This document shows, piece by piece, positions 24,500-32,859 of a DNA stretch of 64,000 bases. The first letter of the stretch is position 1. Every line of letters starts with the position of its first letter. The DNA lies in assembly GCF_007830595.1 (NCBI RefSeq), contig NZ_VLLD01000001.1. The stretch is one strand, 5' to 3'. The DNA comes from Treponema_B putidum. Lineage in GTDB: Bacteria > Spirochaetota > Spirochaetia > Treponematales > Treponemataceae. Under the pieces are notes generated by a model that was given only the letters and a program-made list of their open reading frames with translations, did not search any database and was not told the DNA's origin. Made by a program: the position numbers and the translations under genes.

Positions 24500-26671
24500 T
24501 TATTTTAAAAATATACTTATAACTGAAACTGAAGCTAAGACTATCATCACAAAATAATCTTGTACTCCGAATTTCAATCCAATATATGAAGTTTTTTTAT
24601 TTTTCATACTTATGCCCCTTGTTTCTGCAGAAGCGGATAATGTTTCTGCTATTCTTATTACTCTAAATATAATTGAGGTAATAAGAGCTTCGCAATGCAG
24701 AAAAGTTTTTTTTAATATGTTTTTTTCTTCGTAATTTTTTCTGTTCTTTATTGATTGTTTTAGTAATTTAAAATCATTGTTGAGTACCGGAAAAAATCGA
24801 AACGAAACAGAAAGAATCAGTATCAACCTTTCCGGTACTCTGATTTTTCTTAAACCTGCCAGCATATTGGTTGCTCCTCTTCCTCCAAGAAGAACAGGGA
24901 AGATCATAAATATTAAAATATATCTCGGCAATAGATTTGCCATAAATATGGTGGCTGTATTGGGAAATAGTATTTCAAGTCCGTAAATAAGACATAAAAT
25001 AATTAAATATATAAAAAAAGTTTTATATCTTTTGTTGATAAGCGAAAATATTAATAAAACTAAGCTGTATGTTTGAATTAGGATCTTATTATCTATTCCG
25101 ATTGAAAACATACAAAGACCTAAAAAGAACAAGCTGACTCGCGAATCTAATAGTTTGTCCTTTTTTAATTTGATTTCACTGTGTTGGGAAGATCTGTTGT
25201 CTAATATTGTTATAAGAGTTTTTATATCTTTTAGCTTGCATGTTTGTTGTATTATGCCGTCTTCTATTTTTAAATATTGTTCGGCAACGGCTGCAACGAA
25301 TTCCAAATCATGGCTTATCAATAAAACAATTTTTTCTTTTTTCATTTTATCGATGAGCTTTACACATAAATCCATACTCCATTTATCAAGTCCTGAGGTT
25401 GGTTCATCTAAAATAATCAGTTTTTTGCTTGATAAATATGCTGTCATCAATGTAAGTTTTTGCATTTGTCCGCCTGAAAGCGAAAAAGGATGCCTGTTTC
25501 TAAGGCCCCACATGTCGAATTCTTTTAATAAGGGTTCTATCTCATCGTATTTGGAACTGTCTATACCGTATTTAAGTTCTCCGATTACCGAATTTGTAAA
25601 AAATTGGAATTCCGACTCCTGCATTATAAAAAGGCTGTTTCGATATAAATCATCATATTTCATAGCCTTTCCATTAAGGTATATTTTCCCTTGTGTAGGT
25701 TTTAATAAACCGCACAAGCATTTTCCTAATGTTGTTTTTCCTGCACCGTTTTGTCCTATAATACAGGTAATTTCATTAGAATTAAGTTTAAAAGATATAT
25801 CATTAAGGATTCTTTTTTTGCCGTATTTAAAAGAAATGTTTTTAACTTCCAATACATTTTCTTGATTATAAAATTCCTCTTTTTTTGGATGCATTTCTAT
25901 TTGATTTATGTCATTAACTCTTAAACCGATATTTTTTAAATCGTTTTGTGAGAGTTTTAAAAATATATCTTTATCATATTTTTCAAAAATATAACCGTTT
26001 TTTATAAGCCAGTATTCATCAGCTAAATCATGCAGATAATATAGCCTGTGTTCACTTATAATAAGAGTCTTGCCTTCTTTCTTTAAGAGTAATAAAAGTT
26101 CCGTTAATTTTTTTATTGCCGTATAGTCCAAATTTGCAGTGGGTTCGTCCAGTAAAATAATATCGGAGTTCATAGCCCATGCTGCCATTATTGCAATAAG
26201 TTGGCGTTCTCCGCTTGAGAGTTTAAACACCTCTCTATTTCTTAAATATTCTAATCCGAATTTTAAAAAAGCATTATCGACTCTTTTTTTTATCTCGTTT
26301 GAATTTATGCCTTTGTTTTCTAAGCCGAAAGCAATTTCAATATCGCTTTCTAAAGAAAAAAACTGACTTCTGGGGTCTTGAAAAACCGATGAAATTTTAT
26401 TTCCTACTTCTCCGATTGTTTTGTTTACACTGTCTTCCCCATCTATCTTAATAAACCCTTCAAATATTCCTTCATAAAATTCCGGAATTAAATGATTTAA
26501 ACATCTTAAAATTGTTGATTTACCGCAGCCGCTTTCTCCGCAAAGTACAATACACTTTCCTTTTGGTATAATTCCCCGTATATCCTTTATTGCTTTTTCG
26601 TTTTTTGCATTGTAGGAAAAAGTGATTTTAAAATCTAAAATAGGTTTAAGTCCCTCATTTATATCGTCCAT
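24500..26671 (-). CDS. Fused ECF transporter ATPase-ATPase-T component
   Basis: A 723-residue single-chain energising module. ATPase 1 (about 10-230): C-G-E-S-G-C-G-K-S-T, L-S-S-G-E-R-Q-L-I, I-I-L-L-D-E-P-T-A-N-L-D. ATPase 2 (about 275-490): I-G-Q-N-G-A-G-K-T-T, L-S-G-G-Q-M-Q-K-L, L-I-I-L-D-E-P-T-S-G-L-D. T domain (about 500-723): several helices and the coupling motif A-S-A-E-T-R-G-I-S near 690. In the neighbouring + strand system these are two separate genes, so this is a natural fusion. Preceded by a TetR gene (12-base gap) and followed by its S component. Confidence 0.88.
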   Translation of the reverse strand: MDDINEGLKPILDFKITFSYNAKNEKAIKDIRGIIPKGKCIVLCGESGCGKSTILRCLNHLIPEFYEGIFEGFIKIDGEDSVNKTIGEVGNKISSVFQDPRSQFFSLESDIEIAFGLENKGINSNEIKKRVDNAFLKFGLEYLRNREVFKLSSGERQLIAIMAAWAMNSDIILLDEPTANLDYTAIKKLTELLLLLKKEGKTLIISEHRLYYLHDLADEYWLIKNGYIFEKYDKDIFLKLSQNDLKNIGLRVNDINQIEMHPKKEEFYNQENVLEVKNISFKYGKKRILNDISFKLNSNEITCIIGQNGAGKTTLGKCLCGLLKPTQGKIYLNGKAMKYDDLYRNSLFIMQESEFQFFTNSVIGELKYGIDSSKYDEIEPLLKEFDMWGLRNRHPFSLSGGQMQKLTLMTAYLSSKKLIILDEPTSGLDKWSMDLCVKLIDKMKKEKIVLLISHDLEFVAAVAEQYLKIEDGIIQQTCKLKDIKTLITILDNRSSQHSEIKLKKDKLLDSRVSLFFLGLCMFSIGIDNKILIQTYSLVLLIFSLINKRYKTFFIYLIILCLIYGLEILFPNTATIFMANLLPRYILIFMIFPVLLGGRGATNMLAGLRKIRVPERLILILSVSFRFFPVLNNDFKLLKQSIKNRKNYEEKNILKKTFLHCEALITSIIFRVIRIAETLSASAETRGISMKNKKTSYIGLKFGVQDYFVMIVLASVSVISIFLK

Positions 26672-26683
26672 ACCTATGATTCC

Positions 26684-27304
26684 TTATTTTAAAAGATTTT
26701 TGAAAATCTTTTTCCAGCCTGCAGCAATAAATTCTCCCATTGTTTTTATATACTCAATAGTTTCTTCTTTACCATATCCTTTTTTTATGATCATCGAGTA
26801 TGCATTGAGTTGCTGCTGCATTACTAATTCTACAAAATCTAATTGCACATCACTGATATTTGAAGATGTGTTTTTTTTGATAAATTGTTTTGTTTCAGTT
26901 ATTTTATTGTTTATTATCTTATGAAGCTTTTTTTCTATAGAACTGCCGTTACTGCAGCATAATAATAGTTTACATTCGTCATAATAATTAAACAAAATAT
27001 CTATATAGTCGGCTGTTTCTTTTAATATACTCTTAATAAAATTATTAAAATTTTTATCCGTATAATAGTTCATATATGATGATTTGTTTTTTAATCTTGT
27101 GTCATTTATCGATTTAAAAAAATCTTCCATAAGGCTGCAAAAAAGTTCATCTTTGCCCTTATAACGCGTATATATTGCTCCTGTTGTAACTCTCGCTTTT
27201 TGGGCAATTATATTGATAGAGGTTTCTTGAAATCCGTTCTTTAAGAATTCTTGTTTTGCCGCTTCAATTATCGGCTTATCCAATTCATGATTTTTATTAG
27301 CCAT
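26684..27304 (-). CDS. TetR family transcriptional regulator
   Basis: A 206-residue TetR protein. The N-terminal HTH is at about 10-58: A-A-K-Q-E-F-L-K-N-G-F-Q-E-T-S-I, I-A-Q-K-A-R-V-T-T-G-A-I-Y-T-R-Y. An all-helical ligand domain follows. The ATG at 27304, preceded by CCGGAG, is chosen; a longer frame reaching 27370 would start inside the promoter. First gene of the operon with the fused ECF module, so it probably represses that operon through the palindromes overlapping its own promoter. Confidence 0.87.
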   Translation of the reverse strand: MANKNHELDKPIIEAAKQEFLKNGFQETSINIIAQKARVTTGAIYTRYKGKDELFCSLMEDFFKSINDTRLKNKSSYMNYYTDKNFNNFIKSILKETADYIDILFNYYDECKLLLCCSNGSSIEKKLHKIINNKITETKQFIKKNTSSNISDVQLDFVELVMQQQLNAYSMIIKKGYGKEETIEYIKTMGEFIAAGWKKIFKNLLK

Positions 27305-27321
27305 ATATCTCCGGATACTAT

Positions 27322-27370
27322 AATCAATAATTTTGTTATCGATTATAACATTATTGATTGTTTTTGACAA
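27322..27370 (-). promoter_or_regulatory. TetR operon promoter with nested palindromic operator
   Basis: On the minus strand TTGTCA (27370-27365), 17 bases and TATAAT (27347-27342). A 10-base perfect inverted repeat (27322-27331 with 27350-27359) surrounds an inner palindrome GTTAT-N5-ATAAC (27335-27349) that covers the -10. Both are strong candidates for TetR autoregulation. Confidence 0.7.
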
Positions 27371-27416
27371 GCCCCTAATCGTGTTTTATATTATAAGTTT
27401 TAGATTTTATTTCTCC

Positions 27417-29405
27417 TTAACTTCCTATCCGCCTTACTTCTTCTATTTTGTCTCTTATGACTGCTGCTTCTTCAAACATGAGCATGTCGGCATATTCGGC
27501 CATTTGAGCTTCAAGTTTTTTGATAAGTTTTTTTCTGTCGGCAGGGTTTAAAATGTTTAGGCTGTTGATAAGGGGGCCGGCTTCTGCAAGGGCCGCTTCT
27601 TTTTTAATTTCATTTTCCCGCGTTAAAATATCTTCAATTGCTTTTTTTATTGTCTTGGGTGTTATACCGTGTTCCTTGTTATAGGCTTCCTGAATAGCAC
27701 GGCGGCGGTTTGTTTCTTCTATGGTTTCTTTCATAGCATCGCTTATTCTGTCGGCATACATAACTACTTTCCCGTTTTCGTTTCTGGCTGCCCTGCCTAC
27801 AATTTGAATAAGACTTGTAGTAGAACGCAAAAAGCCTATCTTATCTGCATCGAGAATTCCGATAAAAGAAACTTCCGGTAAATCGATTCCTTCGCGCAAT
27901 AGGTTGATTCCTATAAGCACATCAAATTCTCCTGCACGCAAGCCTTTTAAAATCTCGACTCTTTCAATCGTTTCAACTTCGCTATGAATATATTTTACTT
28001 TAAGACCGAGCCCTGTAAGATAATCGGTTAAGTCTTCCGCCATTTTTTTTGTGAGGGTTAAGATGAGGCTCCTTTCGTTTAAGGCAATACGTTTTTTTAC
28101 CTCACCGTAAATATGCTCCATCTGGCCGTCGCTTTTATGAATTTCTATAATCGGATCCAAAAGACCAGTGGGGCGTATTACTTGCTCGACTATGCGGGTA
28201 GAGTATTTAAGCTCTTTCGGCCCCGGCGTTGCTGAAACAAAAACGGCCTGATTCAGCATCTTTTCAAACTCTTCAATTTTTAATGGGCGGTTATCTAAGG
28301 CACACGGAAGACGGAAGCCGAAGTCTACAAGATTTTGTTTGCGGCTGCGGTCGCCTTCGTACATTGCTCCTACTTGAGGAAAGGTTACATGGCTTTCATC
28401 CATGAATAATAAAAAGTCATCGGGAAAATAATGGAAGAGGGTAGCGGGAGGCTCTCCGGGCTTTCGGTTTGCGATTGGGGCAGAGTAGTTTTCAATGCCG
28501 GGGCAATAGCCCATTTCGGAAAGCATTTCGATATCGTATTCGGTGCGGGTTTTTAGCCTTTCCGCTTCAAGGAGTTTTCCTTCTTTATTTAAAACATTCA
28601 GTCTTTCTTCCAATTCTTTTTTTATCCTTTCAAGAGCATTTGGAATTGCATCTTCGGGCATTACAAAGTGTTTTGCAGGATAAATTGAAAGCTCTTCATA
28701 TTCCTGTATTACCTCACCCGAAATCGGATTGAATTTTCTGATGCGTACAATTTCTTCCCAATCGAATTCAAGACGGTAAGCATCTTCCATGTAGGCCGGA
28801 AAAATTTCCATTACGTCTCCTTTGACGCGGAAGCGGCCTCTTTCAAGGACTGCATCGTTTCTTTCATATTGCAAACTTATCAATTGTTTTTTTAATTTTT
28901 CGATTTCGATGTTTACGCCCTTTTCTATGGTTATGCGTAAGTCCCGCCACGATTCGGGAAGCCCCAAACCGTAAATACAGGAAACGGTGGAAACGACGAT
29001 TACATCTCGGCGTTCCATAAGGCTGAAGGTTGCCGATAGGCGGAGGCGGTCGATCTCGTCATTTATTGAAGCGTCTTTTTCTATATAAAGGTCGCGTGCG
29101 GGAACATAGGCTTCAGGCTGATAGTAGTCATAATATGAAACAAAATATTCGACGGCGTTTTCCGGGAAAAAGGTTTTAAATTCTCTGTAAAGCTGGGCGG
29201 CAAGGGTTTTATTGTGGCTTATGATTAGGGTCGGCTTTTGTACGGCTTGAATAATATTTGCCATTGTAAAAGTTTTTCCCGATCCCGTAACACCTTTGAG
29301 CGTTTGAAATTTGTCGCCTGCAATTATTCCTTCTGAAAGGGCCTTGATAGCTTCTCCCTGATCTCCTGAAGGTTTATAATCCGAAATAAGTTTAAATTGC
29401 TTCAT
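27417..29405 (-). CDS. uvrB: UvrABC system protein B
   Basis: A 662-residue UvrB, the damage-verifying helicase of nucleotide excision repair. Walker A G-V-T-G-S-G-K-T is at 38-45. The damage-probing beta-hairpin region Y-Y-D-Y-Y-Q-P-E-A-Y is at about 91-100 and D-E-S-H-V (helicase motif II) near 338. R-E-G-I-D-L-P-E-V and Q-I-V-G-R-A-A-R-N mark helicase motifs V and VI, and the UVR domain is at the C-terminus. Length is normal. It is the last gene of an operon with nnr (6-base gap) and the RNB exoribonuclease. Confidence 0.97.
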   Translation of the reverse strand: MKQFKLISDYKPSGDQGEAIKALSEGIIAGDKFQTLKGVTGSGKTFTMANIIQAVQKPTLIISHNKTLAAQLYREFKTFFPENAVEYFVSYYDYYQPEAYVPARDLYIEKDASINDEIDRLRLSATFSLMERRDVIVVSTVSCIYGLGLPESWRDLRITIEKGVNIEIEKLKKQLISLQYERNDAVLERGRFRVKGDVMEIFPAYMEDAYRLEFDWEEIVRIRKFNPISGEVIQEYEELSIYPAKHFVMPEDAIPNALERIKKELEERLNVLNKEGKLLEAERLKTRTEYDIEMLSEMGYCPGIENYSAPIANRKPGEPPATLFHYFPDDFLLFMDESHVTFPQVGAMYEGDRSRKQNLVDFGFRLPCALDNRPLKIEEFEKMLNQAVFVSATPGPKELKYSTRIVEQVIRPTGLLDPIIEIHKSDGQMEHIYGEVKKRIALNERSLILTLTKKMAEDLTDYLTGLGLKVKYIHSEVETIERVEILKGLRAGEFDVLIGINLLREGIDLPEVSFIGILDADKIGFLRSTTSLIQIVGRAARNENGKVVMYADRISDAMKETIEETNRRRAIQEAYNKEHGITPKTIKKAIEDILTRENEIKKEAALAEAGPLINSLNILNPADRKKLIKKLEAQMAEYADMLMFEEAAVIRDKIEEVRRIGS

Positions 29406-29411
29406 CTTATT

Positions 29412-30926
29412 TTACCTGTCATGGTTTTGATTTCTTTTTAATAATTGGGCATCTTCCAATTTTTCCAAATTTTTAATTAGCTTGCTTGCCGTTAAGCTAT
29501 AGCTTGCTTTTGAGTTTTGAGAAGCTAGGCTGTGGGCGAGGTTCCCTGTAATTGCAGCATCAAGGGGTTTATAACCTTGGGCCAAGAGGGAACATATAAG
29601 GCCTGTCAGCACATCTCCTGAACCCGCCTTTGAAAGAGCCGGGGAACCCAGCGAATTGATAAATATTTTTCCGTTATGGGCTATCAAGGTATTAGCTCCC
29701 TTTAGCACGAGCACAAGTCTAGGAAATTTTTTTGAAAAACTTAAGGCCGTGATAAAGCGTTTTTTTTGTATTTCTTCAATGCTTAAATTTCCCAAACCGG
29801 AGATATTTAAAAGCGAAGAAAATTCTTTTGGGTGAGGGGTTAAAACGGCAGAGCTTAATTTGGGTAAGATTGTTTTTAGTTCGGTATAATAAAAAGCATC
29901 CGCATCTATGACTATGGGCATTGATTGCACTTCCTTTATTTTCAAGATAGAAAAAAGTTCATCATTTTTTCTTCCAAGGCCTTGACCCAAGGCGAGGCTT
30001 GTAAATTTACTCAGTTCAAATTTGCCGGCTTCAAAGCCGGCTTTGAAGCCGACTTTGAATTTGCCGTCATACATAAAATCGGCTTTTAGATTTTTAGGTC
30101 TTTCCCCGTTTTCTCCTATCAATGTTACAAGGCCTGCACCGAATTCTAAGGCGGCAGAAGCTGCCAAAAGTGCTGCCCCGTTTTTTTCGCCTATAATTAT
30201 TCCTGCATGACCGAAAGTTCCCTTATTAGTGTTTTGTTTTTTTCTTGAAGGGAGAAGCATATCTTCTTTTTCGAGTAAAAAAATATTAGGCTTCTCGTTT
30301 TGCTCATAAGAGGAGCGGGGCAGGCCTAGGTCTATTACTTCGATTTTTCCCGTAATATCCTTTGCTTCATCCGAATAAAAAGCCTGCTTTAAGGCTCCCA
30401 TTGAAAAGGTCATATCACATATAACTGCATTAGGGCTTGCTTCTCCGTCAAGGTTTAAACCGCTCGGTATGTCGCAGGCAATTTTAAAAGCCTTGACCTT
30501 GTTTATCTTTTCAATTGTTTTTTTATCCTCGGCTTTTAAAAGCCCTTTTAGGCCGGTGCCTAAAAATGAGTCAAAAAGAATATCCGATTCGGGTAAGATG
30601 TTTTTGGCTGTTTTTATATTCAAGGCTTTTAATCTTTCGTATTGTAGTTTACATAGTTCCGATTTCGGTTCTTTTAAAATTACGATGTGAAGATTAAAAT
30701 CATCGGCCAAGATTCTTGCAAGGGCAAGCCCGTCCCCTCCGTTGTCTCCCGAACCGCATACAATCTGTAAAGTTTTTTTTGCTTCTCCTTTTTTTACGGG
30801 AAAAAGATTTTTAATTTTTTCTGCGGAACCGCGGGCTGCGTTTTCCATTAAGATTCCGTTTTTTAAATTAAAATCTTCTTCGGCTCTTTTATCCAATTCT
30901 CTTAAAGAATAAAAAACATTTTGCAT
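29412..30926 (-). CDS. nnr: Bifunctional NAD(P)HX epimerase / ADP-dependent NAD(P)HX dehydratase
   Basis: A 504-residue metabolite-repair enzyme. N-terminal YjeF epimerase domain (1-210): C-G-S-G-D-N-G-G-D-G-L-A-L-A and D-I-P-S-G-L-N. C-terminal dehydratase domain: I-V-I-D-A-D-A-F-Y, L-T-P-H-P-K-E-F and G-S-G-D-V-L-T-G. The ATG at 30926 (after AAAGGAAAAG) is chosen. Around residues 285-300 a G-F-K-A-G-F-E-A-G segment is encoded by near-palindromic repeats (30018-30066), which looks like a local expansion. Overlaps the RNB gene region tightly; same operon as uvrB. Confidence 0.92.
   Translation of the reverse strand: MQNVFYSLRELDKRAEEDFNLKNGILMENAARGSAEKIKNLFPVKKGEAKKTLQIVCGSGDNGGDGLALARILADDFNLHIVILKEPKSELCKLQYERLKALNIKTAKNILPESDILFDSFLGTGLKGLLKAEDKKTIEKINKVKAFKIACDIPSGLNLDGEASPNAVICDMTFSMGALKQAFYSDEAKDITGKIEVIDLGLPRSSYEQNEKPNIFLLEKEDMLLPSRKKQNTNKGTFGHAGIIIGEKNGAALLAASAALEFGAGLVTLIGENGERPKNLKADFMYDGKFKVGFKAGFEAGKFELSKFTSLALGQGLGRKNDELFSILKIKEVQSMPIVIDADAFYYTELKTILPKLSSAVLTPHPKEFSSLLNISGLGNLSIEEIQKKRFITALSFSKKFPRLVLVLKGANTLIAHNGKIFINSLGSPALSKAGSGDVLTGLICSLLAQGYKPLDAAITGNLAHSLASQNSKASYSLTASKLIKNLEKLEDAQLLKRNQNHDR
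30018..30066. repeat. Palindromic micro-repeats inside nnr
   Basis: Alternating GCCGGCTT and GAAGCCGG-type units form overlapping palindromes in the coding region and translate into G-F-K-A-G-F-E-A-G. Relatives normally have a plain short linker here, so it looks like an expanded repeat. Confidence 0.55.
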
Positions 30927-30939
30927 AAGTCTTTTCCTT

Positions 30940-32811
30940 TTATACCTGCACAAATCTTACAGTCAGATTCGGAATATCTATGTCCTCCGCTTTTACGTTT
31001 ATGCGTTCATTGACGGATAATTCTTTTTTTAATCTCATTTCGGTTTCATAGCCGATAGACGGAATGGAAATGCGGGCCGTGTTTTTTATGGTTTCTAAGA
31101 TTACGGCTTCTCCTTGCCAGTTAGGGTTTTGTAAAAGATAGATCAGAGTCCAGTGTTGCCGCGAGGCTCTTTCGGCATAGGAACAATTTTTGCCTGCAAT
31201 GTCTCCTGCCGCTATTCTCATAAGAAGGTCATCGGTTTTCATCACCTCTTTTCCGTCGATAAATTTTAAAAGCTGTTGATGGGCGACCAAGTCTCCGTAG
31301 CGGCGGAGGGGGCTTGTAACTTGACTGTACGTTGCAATTCCGAGGGCTGAGTGCATTGCAGGAATTGTGCCCACATTCCTCGGCCTCATAGCTTTTCTTT
31401 TTCGGTATTCGCCTGCAAGCCCCTCGGGAAGTTTTTTCGGTAATTCTGGAGCTTCCTGACTTACATACTGAAACGGAATATTATTTTTAAAAGCAAAGCG
31501 GGCAGCCGCCTCTCCTGCAAGGAGCATCATTTCTTTTACCATCAAAAAAGATTTCGTAAAGTTATACGGGCTTATAAAAACTTTTTGATTTTCATTTTCG
31601 GTTTCTACTTTGATTTGAACTTCCGGCATGTCTATCGAAACTGCCCCGGCCGCTTCCCGTTTTTTTCTGTTTTTTTCGGCTATTTCAAAGAGGGGGCTCA
31701 GACTTGCACTCATCTTTTCTTCATCGGCCTTTTCAAAACTTATGCAGTTGACTTTTATCTTGGTACGCAAAATATCTACATCGAGAATTTCTGCCGATTC
31801 ATTTAGCTTAAGTTTAAACGACAGTGCATAAGAGTCATCATGCAGGCCGAGGGCAAAGGCATCGACTGCCGATTCTCCCAACATTCTGGAAACACCTTCA
31901 GGGATGTACAAAGTCGCCCCTCGCTTTCTTGCATCCATGTCGCTTTTGGAATCGGGTGTAATGATGTCGGCCGGATTTGCAATATGAATCCATAAGTGTT
32001 CTCCGTCAAAGCATACGGCATCGTCGGGATCAGTGCTGCCTTCATTGTCGATGGCATAGGCTGTAAGATGGGTAAGGTCTTCATATTTTTTATTATGCTC
32101 AATGGGCGGCAATTCAAGCTTAGGAGAATTTAGCGGATGCTTAAAACGGGTGGGGTAGGGATTTTTTTCTATTTTCCAATATCCAGTCTTAATTAAAATC
32201 TTATGGGCCGATTCCGGAGTTTCTTTTAAGTGAGCCTCGCTTAAGAGTTTTGACTTGTCTGTTTTTTCTAAGGCTAGGGCTTCTATTTCCTGCAAAAAAT
32301 GAGAGTATTTTATTAAGTCGAAAATTTCTTCTTTTTTTTCTTTTATAAATTTTGATAAGCCGGTTATAAATTCTTTACGCTCTTTTTCTTCTGCCTGCTT
32401 TTCGGTTTCTTTTTTTAGTGCAGCAGCGGCTATGGCCTCAGCTTCTTCTTTTGTTCTTATTTTAATCGGAAGGTCAGGGCTTTCTGTAATAAAAAGAGGG
32501 GAGGCTGAAACTAAAAGCCAAGCCGCCCACATTTGTTCCGGGTTTAAATTTTCCCAAACCAATTCGCTTATTTCAGAGAAGAGGGCGGTTCCTTCTTCAA
32601 AAAAATCCGCGGCTTCATTAAAGTCAGGTTCGGGACAGGAAGCGGTTAAAATATTTTTTAATGATGAGGAATTATTTGGAGCCAAAACGGAAAAATCTTT
32701 TTCGCGCACCTTTTTGATGCCCGTTTCCGTTTCTATTTCAAATTTCCCGTCAGCCTGTCCTTTTATAAGAGCCGGACGGTTTTTATATAAGACGATTGCA
32801 TTAGTATTCAT
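30940..32811 (-). CDS. RNase II/R family exoribonuclease (RNB domain)
   Basis: A 623-residue 3'-5' exoribonuclease-like protein. The RNB core begins near 250 with A-Y-A-I-D-N-E-G-S-T-D-P-D-D-A, which supplies the Mg-binding Asp cluster of the family. It continues through I-H-I-A-N-P-A-D, L-Y-I-P-E-G-V-S-R-M and Y-S-Q-V-T-S-P-L-R-R-Y-G-D-L-V-A-H near 520. The N-terminal 240 residues are a less conserved region with charged helices, and only a short S1-like part follows the RNB domain. This shape fits the spirochaetal/cyanobacterial RNase II-like group rather than classic RNase R. Confidence 0.9.
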   Translation of the reverse strand: MNTNAIVLYKNRPALIKGQADGKFEIETETGIKKVREKDFSVLAPNNSSSLKNILTASCPEPDFNEAADFFEEGTALFSEISELVWENLNPEQMWAAWLLVSASPLFITESPDLPIKIRTKEEAEAIAAAALKKETEKQAEEKERKEFITGLSKFIKEKKEEIFDLIKYSHFLQEIEALALEKTDKSKLLSEAHLKETPESAHKILIKTGYWKIEKNPYPTRFKHPLNSPKLELPPIEHNKKYEDLTHLTAYAIDNEGSTDPDDAVCFDGEHLWIHIANPADIITPDSKSDMDARKRGATLYIPEGVSRMLGESAVDAFALGLHDDSYALSFKLKLNESAEILDVDILRTKIKVNCISFEKADEEKMSASLSPLFEIAEKNRKKREAAGAVSIDMPEVQIKVETENENQKVFISPYNFTKSFLMVKEMMLLAGEAAARFAFKNNIPFQYVSQEAPELPKKLPEGLAGEYRKRKAMRPRNVGTIPAMHSALGIATYSQVTSPLRRYGDLVAHQQLLKFIDGKEVMKTDDLLMRIAAGDIAGKNCSYAERASRQHWTLIYLLQNPNWQGEAVILETIKNTARISIPSIGYETEMRLKKELSVNERINVKAEDIDIPNLTVRFVQV

Positions 32812-32827
32812 TTTTGTTCCTCAAAAT

Positions 32828-32850
32828 AAGCCGCTTAAAATAAGCGGTTT
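32828..32850 (-). terminator. Hairpin terminator between M48-like gene and RNB gene
   Basis: A 10-base stem (32828-32837 with 32841-32850, one G-T pair) around a three-base loop, followed on the minus strand by ATTTTG. It would end transcription of the upstream M48-like gene; the T tail is weak. Confidence 0.55.
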
Positions 32851-32859
32851 ACAATAATT

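Noticed and set aside
25155..25865. 236-codon ORF on the plus strand
   Set aside because: Antisense shadow of the fused ECF protein, whose motifs are clear on the other strand.
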